Both the position numbers and the translations under genes were made by a program. From Streptomyces luomodiensis (GTDB lineage Bacteria; Actinomycetota; Actinomycetes; Streptomycetales; Streptomycetaceae), in contig NZ_CP117522.1 of NCBI RefSeq assembly GCF_031679605.1, positions 7,006,001-7,070,000 of the forward strand: a stretch of 64,000 bases of DNA, written 5' to 3'. Below the pieces are notes generated by a model. It worked only from the letters and a program-made list of their open reading frames with translations. It ran no database searches and was not told the origin of the DNA. This document shows, piece after piece, positions 17,996 through 26,800 of this stretch; positions within the stretch are counted from its first letter, which is position 1; the number at the start of each line of letters is the position of its first letter.

Positions 17996-18478
17996 ATGGC
18001 TGAGTTGGCGCCGGACGGGGGTGGCTCCGCTACGTCCCCTTCTTCGCCGGACCTCGACGCTCCCACCGAATCCCTTCAGGAGTTCAAGAAGCGCGTTGAC
18101 AGGCTTCTCACCGAACTCGACAAGTCGAGCGCCGCACACGGCAAGATCTCCGAGCAGAAGGTGACCGCCACCGCCTACGGCAAGAACTTCCCCGAGGCGC
18201 TGTCACTGTCGAGCGCGTACGAGCTGGTGCACGGACGGCTGGAGCTGCTCTCCCAGACCCTGGGCGAGCAGCTGGAGGCGATGGGCATCACGGTGAGCGC
18301 GGCCGACAGCGACTACCAGACGGTGGACCACGAGCACGGAGAGCGCCTGAAGGCCATCCAGAGGCGTACCCAGGCGTATTACGAGCAGTATCAGAAAGAG
18401 CACGACCCGAAGGGCCATGACAAGACCGGCGAACCCAAGACGGGCGGCGGTAAGAGCAGTGGTCACGACGGCATGTGA
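17996..18478 (+). CDS. Helical T7SS-associated protein (WXG100-like superfamily)
   Basis: Product of 160 aa, with ATG preceded by GAAGGAGG. After a short disordered start, residues about 25-135 look fully helical, with SLQEFKKRVDRLLTELDKSSAAHGKIS and a conserved LKAIQRRTQAYY end. The tail is polar. There is no WXG, but length and hairpin shape fit the ESX helical fold. A close paralogue lies at 30676-31146, and in both places the gene precedes a WXG100/Pro-rich gene. It is likely that protein's partner or chaperone; this is inferred from the duplicated order. Confidence 0.8.
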   Translation: MAELAPDGGGSATSPSSPDLDAPTESLQEFKKRVDRLLTELDKSSAAHGKISEQKVTATAYGKNFPEALSLSSAYELVHGRLELLSQTLGEQLEAMGITVSAADSDYQTVDHEHGERLKAIQRRTQAYYEQYQKEHDPKGHDKTGEPKTGGGKSSGHDGM

Positions 18479-18500
18479 TGGGTGAACGGGGGATGTAGAC

Positions 18501-20042
18501 ATGGGCGAATCCAGTAAGCTGCCGCCGCTCAGGATGTGCTACAACATCACCAGTTTTGAGCATGCGTCGTTCGAAGACATGCTCGCCATGATCGAAGGTA
18601 CGGATGAGCAAGAGATCATCCGGCGAGGCAACGCGCTGACGAAGGCGCAGGGCGAGATCGAGAAAATCGGCGACGAGCTCAAGAAGCGCGTCGGCAGGGT
18701 CACCTGGAAGGGTGAGGGCGGCGACGCGTTCCGGAACTGGGGCGACGACTTCGCCAACCAGGCACTGAAGCTGGCGAGCTTCGCCGGCTCCGTCGGCACC
18801 GCCATGGAGACCGCGGGCCAGGCGCTCAGCGAGGTCAAGAAGTCGATGCCGGATCGGCCGGCGGGCTCGCAGGTGTGCTACGCGGACCAGGAGAAGGAAG
18901 AGAAGCGCCTGGAGGGCCTGAAAAAGGTCCGCGACGAGGCGCTTCCGCAGATGTACAAGCTGGCCTCGTACTACAGGTCGTCGCAGGAGACCATCGCGGC
19001 TGCCCAGGAGGACGAGCCGGTCTTCAAACCGCTGCCGAGTCAGATGCTCCCTGACACCGCGGTGGGCGGCGGACAGGAGAGCTACAGTACGTCCGGTGGT
19101 TCCGGGGGCACCTTCCACACGACGGGCGTCTCCGGCGGGGCGTCGCCGCATGTGACCAGCCCGTCCACGGTGACTCCGGGCTCGCCAGGGCATGTCTCGC
19201 CGGGACATGTCAGCACTCCGTCGATCCCGGAGAGTCCGGGGCACGTCACCGTCCCGGATTCCACGCACACCAATATCGACAGTGTGCAGCACTTGCCGCC
19301 CACCACCACGCCGCAGCTTCCCACCGGCGGTGCACCCCCGGTGACGCCGGTCGGTGACGGACCCGGGCCCGTGGGCCTGCCCGTATCGCTGCCGCCGACG
19401 ACCAGAACCACACCCGGTGTGGGCAAGGTCAACCCTTCTGTGGGCAAGGTCAACCCCACGGTGAACAAGGTCAACCCCTCCGTGGGGAAGGTCAATCCCA
19501 CCGTGGGGACCGGCGGCACGCGGGACCCCATCGCCAATCCCAGGCTGTCGAACGGACAGGTCCAGCCGGTCAACGCCCGGCCCAACAACACCGCGCGCAC
19601 CGACAGGAGCATCGTCGGCGGTATGCCCAACCCCCAGGCGGGCACGAGCGGGAACCCCCGAGGGACTCGGGGGACGGTCATCGGCAGGGAAGCGACCGGG
19701 CCTGTGGGCCGCGTGGGTTCCGGTCAGGGGCCTGGGGTGTCCGCGGCCGGTCGGCCGGGAGGCGTCATCGGCGCCGGCCCGAACCGGCGGTCTGCGGCCC
19801 CGGGCCGGACCGAAGGTACGGTGCGTCGCACCAGCGAGCTGCGGACCGGCGGGGAGTTCACCCCCGGTGGGAGCGGGCTCGTCCGGGGGGCGGCCGAAGG
19901 ACGGGGCCCCGCCGCGCCGGGACGCACCGAGCGACGGAAGAGTCAGCGCGAGGAAGGCCGGGAGGTGCCCGACCATCCGACCGAGGACGAAGAGACCCGG
20001 AACGAGGGCCGGCGCGGCACCGTGCCTCCCGTGATCGGGTAA
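18501..20042 (+). CDS. WXG100 protein with long Pro/Thr/Gly-rich tail
   Basis: Product of 513 aa. The N-terminal 170 residues form a WXG100-type helical domain with W69-K-G71 followed by GEGGDAFRNW, and a YYRSSQET motif at 157-164 that resembles, but does not match, the YxxxE export signal. From about 180 the chain is disordered, rich in P, T, G and V, with four 7-residue GKVNP repeats. Near residue 450 comes EFTPGGSGLVR, and the chain ends VPPVIG. Both motifs recur in the paralogue at 31155. This is a PPE-like architecture: a secreted or surface ESX substrate is likely. Confidence 0.8.
   Translation: MGESSKLPPLRMCYNITSFEHASFEDMLAMIEGTDEQEIIRRGNALTKAQGEIEKIGDELKKRVGRVTWKGEGGDAFRNWGDDFANQALKLASFAGSVGTAMETAGQALSEVKKSMPDRPAGSQVCYADQEKEEKRLEGLKKVRDEALPQMYKLASYYRSSQETIAAAQEDEPVFKPLPSQMLPDTAVGGGQESYSTSGGSGGTFHTTGVSGGASPHVTSPSTVTPGSPGHVSPGHVSTPSIPESPGHVTVPDSTHTNIDSVQHLPPTTTPQLPTGGAPPVTPVGDGPGPVGLPVSLPPTTRTTPGVGKVNPSVGKVNPTVNKVNPSVGKVNPTVGTGGTRDPIANPRLSNGQVQPVNARPNNTARTDRSIVGGMPNPQAGTSGNPRGTRGTVIGREATGPVGRVGSGQGPGVSAAGRPGGVIGAGPNRRSAAPGRTEGTVRRTSELRTGGEFTPGGSGLVRGAAEGRGPAAPGRTERRKSQREEGREVPDHPTEDEETRNEGRRGTVPPVIG
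19419..19502 (+). repeat. Four 21-bp repeats encoding V-G/N-K-V-N-P-S/T
   Basis: Four in-frame 21-bp units encode the heptad V(G/N)KVNP(S/T) within the disordered tail of the WXG100/Pro-rich protein. They look like coding tandem duplication in a flexible spacer. Confidence 0.75.
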
Positions 20043-20067
20043 AGCCCCTCCGCAGAAGCCGCGGACG

Positions 20068-21339
20068 ATGGCGAGCACAGGACGAACAGGCGATATGGAA
20101 ACAACGCTCAACCAGTTCCGGAGCCGGACGGCAGTGGTCATCTCGCTGCTCGCGTCCTTGCTCGCCATCATGGGGCTGATCGCCCCCGCCGCCACGGCGG
20201 AGAGCATGCGGGAGCGCCAGTGGTATCTGGACCGCATGCAGGCGGAAAGCATGTGGAAGGTCAGCACCGGCAAGGGCATCACCGTCGCGGTTCTTGACGG
20301 CGGGGTCGACGCGTCCGCTCCGGAGCTGAAGGGGAAGGTGCTCAAGGGCAAGAACTTCGTGGAACCGAGCAAGGACGCCCGTACGGACCCGGACGGGCAC
20401 GGTACGGCCATTTCCATGCTCATCGCCGGAAACGGAGACAACGGCCAGGGCATCAAGGGTCTCGCTCCGGATGCGCGCATTCTGCCGCTCACGGTATTCG
20501 GTTCGACGAAAGAGTCAGGAACCAATAGCGTCCCGGGTCTCATCAATGCCATTCGCTACGCCGCGGACAGCGATGCCCAGATCATCAACATGTCGCTGGC
20601 CTACCCGTACTATCAGCTCAACAAGAGCGAACAGGGCAAGCTGCAGAAAGCGGTGGACTACGCGGTCAGCCGCGGCAAATTGCTCCTCGCCGGTTCGGGC
20701 AACGACGGGGAGACGTCAAACGACGTCACCTATCCGGCAGCCAGCAAGGGTGTGGCCGGAGTAAGCGCAGTCGACTCCTCGTCGACGGTGACCAAGTTCT
20801 CGAACCACGGATCGTTCGTCGCTCTTGCCGCACCGGGTCAGGACATCCCGATCCGCTGTATCGGCAAGGCCGGCTACTGCCGCAGCTGGGGCACCAGCCA
20901 GGCTACGGCCATCGCCTCCGGCGCGGCCGCTCTCATCTGGGCCAAGCACCCGTCCTGGAACGGCAATCAGGTGCTGCGCGTCATGATGGACACCGCGGGA
21001 AAGCCCACCGAGGGTGAGATTCCCAGCCGTTACATCGGCTACGGCACGATCCGCCCCCGCTACAACGTCCTCGAGAACAAGGGAGAGCCGGGCTCGGCCG
21101 ACACCAACCCCCTGGTGCCGGCGCAGGCGGACGGCTCCCCGTCCCCCTCCTCGTCGCAGGGCCAGTCCCCGTCACCGGCCAAGGGCGGCTCCTCGGCGAG
21201 CGACACCGCGGCCGACAGCAGCGGTGACGGCGGCAGTGGCAGCGGCGTCCTTCCGTGGGTCCTGGGGGCGGTCGGCGTCCTCGTCGTGGTCTGCCTCGCG
21301 CTGTTCGTGGTCCGCCGCCGGGCGGGCTCGCCCAGGTGA
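20068..21339 (+). CDS. Divergent mycosin (S8 family serine protease), T7SS-associated
   Basis: Product of 423 aa. A signal peptide is visible at about 20-45. The triad is present: D77 (VAVLDGGVD), H111 (DGHGTAIS) and S277, with oxyanion N212. The serine loop reads GTSQATAIASG, not the usual GTSxAxPxxxG, so the conserved proline is missing. A Ser/Pro-rich linker and a C-terminal helix (VLPWVLGAVGVLVVVCLALFVV) with a basic tail match mycosin topology. An alternative ATG lies at 20095, with a comparable upstream site. It pairs with the WXG100/Pro-rich gene just upstream, which may be its substrate; this is inferred. Confidence 0.88.
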   Translation: MASTGRTGDMETTLNQFRSRTAVVISLLASLLAIMGLIAPAATAESMRERQWYLDRMQAESMWKVSTGKGITVAVLDGGVDASAPELKGKVLKGKNFVEPSKDARTDPDGHGTAISMLIAGNGDNGQGIKGLAPDARILPLTVFGSTKESGTNSVPGLINAIRYAADSDAQIINMSLAYPYYQLNKSEQGKLQKAVDYAVSRGKLLLAGSGNDGETSNDVTYPAASKGVAGVSAVDSSSTVTKFSNHGSFVALAAPGQDIPIRCIGKAGYCRSWGTSQATAIASGAAALIWAKHPSWNGNQVLRVMMDTAGKPTEGEIPSRYIGYGTIRPRYNVLENKGEPGSADTNPLVPAQADGSPSPSSSQGQSPSPAKGGSSASDTAADSSGDGGSGSGVLPWVLGAVGVLVVVCLALFVVRRRAGSPR

Positions 21340-21524
21340 TGACCCGTTCGAACCGACGTATTCCCCAAGCACGTTCCGAATTCGCTACAGGAGCCGTTGC
21401 CCGATCGGTGACAGCCGTTACCTCGTGCTAGCGTGCGAAGCAAAGGTTATGCAGCACATCTGCGCTCTGGCCATTTGTTCGCAAAGGTATGACGGTTTCG
21501 CGAACTGGTCAGTAAGGGGGAAGC
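21340..21524 (+). promoter_or_regulatory. Gap before the YbaB-like gene
   Basis: No gene. TAGCGT at 21429-21434 could be a -10, with GTGACA at 21408-21413 only 15 bp before it. The spacing is short, so the promoter call is weak. Confidence 0.25.
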
Positions 21525-22280
21525 GTGAGCGAGGACATCTTCCGTGAACTGCAACAGTTCCAGCAGTATGCGGAGAATCTACAGCGGCTGATGTCGGACA
21601 TGCACGACCGAGTGCCCCAGAGTTCCGAAGGAACGGACCCGCAGGGTGCCGTCTCCGTGACCCTGGGCGCCGACGGACTTCCGGAGTCGATCAAGATCGC
21701 GTCGGACTGGCAGCGCCGACGGGCCGTCGGGGACCTCGGCAGCGCCGTCGTCGAGGCGTTCGAGTCCGCCATGAGCGACCGTCTGGAGCGCTGGTCACGT
21801 TCGCTGGAGCAGTCCGGCTGGGAAGCGCGGGCCGAGCAACTCGACGACGGCCTCGCCTCGTCCGCGTCGACGGCACCCGCCCGTCCGTTCCCCGAGATCT
21901 CCGACCACGACGTGCGCTACGTCCTCCGCAGGCCCCTGGACGAATCGATCGAGGACGCCCTCACGGCACTCGACGCCGTCGACCAGCTGGACGCCAACGC
22001 GTTTCTGCCGCCGGAGGTCACGGGAGATTCCGCCGCGCGCCGGGTCACCATCACCGTCACCGCGCATGCCCTGGTCTCCTGCGAAGTGGACCCTCAGTGG
22101 GCCGCCGGGCAGTCGACCGTCCGGCTGAACCAGGCGCTCAACGAGGCTCTGAACGACGCCCGCGGCAAGCTCGGCAGCGCTGAGAGCCCCGGCGCGGCCG
22201 GCGTCGCGAACCTGCATGCGGACGGTCTGATGAACGAGTTCCTGGCCATGATCAAGGACCCTCAGCGCTTCTTGGACTGA
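21525..22280 (+). CDS. YbaB/EbfC-like domain protein in the T7SS locus
   Basis: Product of 251 aa, GTG start with AAGGGGGAAG upstream. Residues about 1-95 resemble the YbaB/EbfC fold: an N-terminal helix, then GAVSVTLGADGLPESIKI strands and an AVVEAFESAMSDR helix. YbaB proteins are nucleoid-associated dimers, but YbaB-like proteins also occur in actinobacterial ESX loci with unknown roles. A second such half is suggested at about 160-225 (VTITVTAHALVSCEVDP, then RLNQALNEALNDA), so it may be a tandem of the fold. Four genes follow it closely. Confidence 0.65.
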   Translation: MSEDIFRELQQFQQYAENLQRLMSDMHDRVPQSSEGTDPQGAVSVTLGADGLPESIKIASDWQRRRAVGDLGSAVVEAFESAMSDRLERWSRSLEQSGWEARAEQLDDGLASSASTAPARPFPEISDHDVRYVLRRPLDESIEDALTALDAVDQLDANAFLPPEVTGDSAARRVTITVTAHALVSCEVDPQWAAGQSTVRLNQALNEALNDARGKLGSAESPGAAGVANLHADGLMNEFLAMIKDPQRFLD

Positions 22281-22301
22281 TACGGAAAGGAGAGAGGGCC
22301 C

Positions 22302-22601
22302 ATGAGCAAGCTCAAGGTCATCACGGACGCGATACGCGCTGACGCCAAAATGTGGGACGAGCAGGGCAGGGCGATCGGCACGGTCGGGACCAACATCAGC
22401 GGGTTGAAACGCGATCGGCTCCAGGTGGGCATGTACCAGATGTTCTTCGGTGCCTACATGGATGCCATCGACCATCTTTCGGGGCGGTGTTCCGAGGGAG
22501 AGAAGCGGATGACGGAAATCGCCGACGCGCTGGTCAAGAACGCGAAGGCGTACGACGATCACGAAGTGGAAACCACGAAGTCCGTGGAAGACGCCTACTA
22601 G
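22302..22601 (+). CDS. Small WXG100-like T7SS protein with YxxxE motif
   Basis: Product of 99 aa, ATG preceded by GGAAAGGAG. Two long helices are evident, with the turn at about 43-52 (GMYQMFFGAY). The Trp-X-Gly itself is absent. The C-terminal helix contains Y84-D-D-H-E88, an exact YxxxE export motif. Size, shape and motif fit an exported WXG100 superfamily member. It lies 21 bp after the YbaB-like gene and 33 bp before a larger WXG protein, its likely cognate partner. Confidence 0.8.
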   Translation: MSKLKVITDAIRADAKMWDEQGRAIGTVGTNISGLKRDRLQVGMYQMFFGAYMDAIDHLSGRCSEGEKRMTEIADALVKNAKAYDDHEVETTKSVEDAY

Positions 22602-22634
22602 TAGCCGGCGGCGTACGGGGAGACGGGGAAGGCG

Positions 22635-23372
22635 ATGGCATTCAGTCAGACGCAGTTCGAAACGCTCATAGAGAAGATCGAGGACAAGCTGGACAAGCTC
22701 GTCAAGGACCTCACCACTTTCGGCAAGAACATCAACGGGGCGGTGGACCACTGGTACGTTCCCGCGGCCGTGGCGAAAGCGGTGGTCGCCGCGGCGAACA
22801 AGCTCATCGAGTGGGTGAATGGGATCCTCACCAAGATCGGCCACTTCCTTGAGGGCGTCGTCGCCCCGGTCATGTTGTTCATCGACGCCAACAGCTGGAA
22901 GGGCAAGGGCATCCACGGCGACGCGACCACCGCCTCGTCCAGCACCCAGAAATTCAACCTCCAGGCTCCCAAGCAGTGGAAGGGCGAGGGAGCTGACGCG
23001 TATACCAACGCCGTCTTCCCGCAGTCCGCCGCGGCCGGTCAGGTCGCGAGCAACGCGAATTCGATCGCGGATATTCTGCTCACCGCCGCCATTGCCGGAG
23101 TGGCCTTCTACGGAGCGATCGCTGCTTTCCTGATCCAGTTCATCCCCGCCATGGCCGGCGCGCTTGCCGCGAGTACGACCGTCGTCGGCGCCATCCCGGC
23201 CGCGATCGTCGCCATGGGTGAGGGGGTGGCCGGCTGGCTCGTCATCGCCGGCGCGGTGACTACTCTGCTGGGCGTGCTGGGCGACCAGGCCAAGGCCATG
23301 GCCGACCTGAAGAGCAACGCCAACGACAACAGCTCGTTTCCGAACGGCCATTGGCCGGTGGGCACGGCCTGA
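22635..23372 (+). CDS. WXG-like protein with a long hydrophobic segment
   Basis: Product of 245 aa, ATG with GGGGAAGG upstream. Residues 1-85 are helical with amphipathic segments. WKG occurs twice, at 88-90 and 115-117; the second reads WKGEGADAY, close to the WKGEGGDAF turn of other locus members. Residues about 145-217 are strongly hydrophobic and rich in Ala/Gly/Ile, enough for two to three membrane helices. The C-terminus is short and polar. It may be an ESX substrate that inserts in membranes or a membrane partner for the small protein before it. No enzymatic motif is seen. Confidence 0.75.
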   Translation: MAFSQTQFETLIEKIEDKLDKLVKDLTTFGKNINGAVDHWYVPAAVAKAVVAAANKLIEWVNGILTKIGHFLEGVVAPVMLFIDANSWKGKGIHGDATTASSSTQKFNLQAPKQWKGEGADAYTNAVFPQSAAAGQVASNANSIADILLTAAIAGVAFYGAIAAFLIQFIPAMAGALAASTTVVGAIPAAIVAMGEGVAGWLVIAGAVTTLLGVLGDQAKAMADLKSNANDNSSFPNGHWPVGTA

Positions 23373-23403
23373 CGTGCCTGACATGACGATCTGAGGAGAG
23401 CCT

Positions 23404-23769
23404 GTGTACGGACCGCGCGTCGCCCTCTGGGCCGTCGGGGTGGCGTCATTTGCGTGGCTGGTGCTGCCATTGCTCACCGACTGGGCCATCGGTCTCCCTC
23501 CGACCCCGGTGATCTGTCTCCTCTTCGCGCTTGTGGTCCTCTGCCCGGCGGCTGCCCAGTTGCTGGCGAGGCGGCATAAGGAGCGGCAGGAGCGGACCTG
23601 GTACGCCGAGAACTTCGCGTCGTTCGAGGAGTTTCGCGGCTCCGTGGACTGTGCGGCCGTGCTGCGGATCCGGGAGACGAGGGGTGTGGGGCGAGCTCTC
23701 CTCGAGGTCAGGCGCCAGTACCCTTCAGTCCCGCTCAAGGTGGCCGCTCGGCTGGTCAGGGAGCTCTGA
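23404..23769 (+). CDS. Small two-helix membrane protein
   Basis: Product of 121 aa, GTG start with GAGGAG upstream. Two membrane helices lie at about 5-24 and 33-54, followed by a charged cytoplasmic tail (RRHKERQERTWYAENF). Not recognised as a named family. It ends the plus-strand run and converges on eccC with a shared strong hairpin. Close spacing to the preceding WXG gene (31 bp) suggests cotranscription. It could be an immunity-like or accessory membrane protein, but nothing in the sequence decides this. Confidence 0.7.
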   Translation: MYGPRVALWAVGVASFAWLVLPLLTDWAIGLPPTPVICLLFALVVLCPAAAQLLARRHKERQERTWYAENFASFEEFRGSVDCAAVLRIRETRGVGRALLEVRRQYPSVPLKVAARLVREL

Positions 23770-23797
23770 GCGGCTCGAGCAGCGCTCGCTGAGCGGC

Positions 23798-23839
23798 AGG
23801 GCTCGTACGGGCCGGGACAGCCCGGCCCGTACGAGCCCT
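23798..23839. terminator. Perfect 19-bp hairpin between converging genes
   Basis: The arms 23798-23816 and 23821-23839 are fully complementary with an ACAG loop. It lies between the small membrane protein gene (plus) and eccC (minus), so it should act as a bidirectional terminator. Confidence 0.88.
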
Positions 23840-23876
23840 CCTCTGCTCCAGGCCGGCCGTAAGCCTGCCTCCCGGC

Positions 23877-26800
23877 TCAGTCCACCGTCGGCACCCACGC
23901 CGTCTGGATCAGCGACGCCCCGCCGCGCCGGGAGACGAAGAAGCCCCGCCCCGGCGGCAGCGGCCGCGCCTTGACCTGGCCCAGCAGCTCGCCTTCGCCC
24001 GGCGAGCCCGACAGCACGACGCCCTGTGCGCCCAGCTCCTTGAACCGCTGCATGAACGGCTCGTACGAGGAGCGTCCCGCGCCGGCCGTCGTCCGCGCCA
24101 CGATGATGTTGACACCGGCGTCCCGCGCGTAGGGCAGGTTGTCCACCAGCTCGGCCATCGGGTTGCCGGACGAGGTGGCGACCAGGTCGTAGTCGTCCAC
24201 CACGATGAAGGCCCGCGGGCCCGACCACCAGCTCCGGTTGCGCAACTGCTGCGGGGTGACGTCCGTCCCCGGGATGCGCTGGCTGATGAGGGTGTTCATA
24301 TCGGTGATGTACTTCTCGAAGGCGTTCTGCGTCGTGCCGTAGCCGACCAGATGGGGCTGGGGCACGACCTCCAGCAGACTGCGCCGGTAGTCGCCGACCA
24401 CGAACAACCCCTGCTCCGGGGTGTAGCGCTCGGTGATCTGCTTGATGAGCAGCCGCAGCAGAGCCGTCTTCCCGGACTCCGACTCGCCATAGATGGCGAA
24501 GAAGGGGTCGGTTTCGAAGTCGATGAAGACCGGTTCGAGGTTCATCTCGTCGATACCGATCGCGATACCCCGCTCCGGCTGCTCATGACCGGACGGGATC
24601 TCGCGCACCGACAGCGATCGCGGCAACATCCTCACCTGCGGCGCGTGCGGACCGGGCCAGTTGTCCACCGAGGCCCTGACGAACGCGGCGGTCGCCTCGG
24701 CCAGGTCCTCGGGGTTGCCCGACGTGCCGTCGATACGCGGCAGACCGCCCAGGAAGTGCAGCTTCTCCGGAGTGAGACCGCGCCCGGGGGTACCCACGGG
24801 CACGTTCGCGGCGACCTTACGGTCGAGCTCGGAGTCCATCGGGTCGCCGAGCCGCAGCTCCAGCCGGGAGAGGAACTGGTCCTTGAGCGCCGCTCGCATC
24901 TCCATGTAGCGGGTGACCGTGACGATGAGGTGCACCCCGAGGCCCAGGCCGCGCGTCGCGATGTCGGCGACGATCGGCTCGAGCGCCTCGTAGTCCGTCT
25001 TGAAGGACTGCCAGCCGTCGATCACCAGGAAGATGTCGCCCCAAGACTCACCCGGCAGCTGCCCGGAGGCGCGGAGCTGCCGGTAGGTACCGATGGAGTC
25101 GATGTTGTTGTCCCGGAAGAACTCCTCGCGCCGGTTCAGCACGCCGGTCACCTCGGCGATCGTACGGCGGATCTTCTCCGGGTCCAGACGTGAGGCGACG
25201 CCGCCGACATGCGGCAGCCCCTCGATCGCGATCATGCCGCCACCGCCGAAGTCCAGACCGTAGAACTGCACCTCGTGCGGGGTATGGGTGAGCGCGAAGG
25301 ATCCGGCCAGGGTGCGCACGACGGTCGACTTCCCGGAGCGCGGACCGCCGACGATCAGCATATGGCCCTGCGCGCCGGAGAAGTCCCGGTAGAAGATCTC
25401 CCGCCGCTGTTCGAACGGCTTGTCCACCATGCCGATCGGGACGCACAGACCACCGCTGCGGGCATAGCCGGAGGCGTGCAGACCGCGCTCGGGCGAGACC
25501 GCGAGCTGCGGCATCAGCTGGTCCAGGGACGACGCCTCGGTGAGCGGCGGCAGCCACACCTGGTGCGCCGCCGGACCGCGGCCCTCCAGCCCGTGCACGA
25601 TGACGTCCAGCACCGTGTCCGCGAGCGCGTCGTCCCCCCGGTCGCTGTCCGCCGTGTAGGTGAAGGCCGGGTCGGGCTCGGCGAAGCGGACCGGCACCGG
25701 GGAGGCGGTGAACAGCACCGGGCGGCGGTCGGTCGGGATGGGGCCGCTGCCCACCACGGTCGACGTGGACGAGCGGTAGGGGCCGGACACATAGGCCGCC
25801 TTGAAGCGGACCATCTCCTCCGTACCGAACTTCAGATACCCCGAACCGGGCACCGACGGCAGGTGATAGGCGTCCGGAACGCCGAGCGCCGTACGGGACT
25901 CGGCGGCGGAGAACGTCCGCAGACCGATGCGGTACGACAGATAGGTGTCCAGACCCCGCAGCCGGCCCTCTTCGAGACGCTGGGAGGCCAGCAGCAGATG
26001 CACCCCGAGCGACCGGCCGATGCGGCCGATCTGGATGAACATCTCGATGAAGTCGGGCTTCGCCGTCAGCAGCTCGCTGAACTCGTCGATGACGAGGACC
26101 AGGGAGGCCAGCGGCTCCAGCGGGGTGCCCGCCGCACGCGCCTTCTCGTAGTCGTGGATATTGGCGTAGTTGCCCGCGGAGCGCAGCAGCTCCTGACGGC
26201 GCTGCAGTTCACCGGTGATCGAGTCGCGCATGCGGTCGACCAGCGTCAGATCGTCCGCGAGGTTGGTGATGACCGCCGCGACATGCGGCAGTTCCGCCAT
26301 ACCCGAGAAAGTCGCGCCGCCCTTGAAGTCCGCCAGGACGAAGTTGAGCGTCTCGGAGGAGTGCGTGACGGCCAGGCCCAGCACCAGCGTCCGCAGCAGC
26401 TCCGACTTTCCGGAGCCGGTCGCGCCCACACACAGGCCGTGCGGGCCCATGCCCTCCTGGGCCGCCTCCTTCAGGTCGAGCATGACCGGGGCGCCGCTCT
26501 CGCCGACCCCGATCGGCACGCGCAGCCGTTCCGCCGTCGAGCGCGGCCGCCAGGTGACCGCGGGGTCGATGGACGCCGCGTCGCCCAGATTGAGCAGATC
26601 GGTGAACTCCAGGTTGGTCAGCAGCGGCTCGTCGTCCCCGCCGCCCGCGGAGATCCGCAACGGGGCGAGCTGCCGCGCCAGCGCCTCGGCACCGGCCAGC
26701 GAAAGGGCGTCCGGTACGCCCTCGTACACGGCCGACGCCGACTCCACCCGCAGCAGACCCGGCCGTACGATCAGCGACAGACCGCCGCGCAGCTCGTCCA

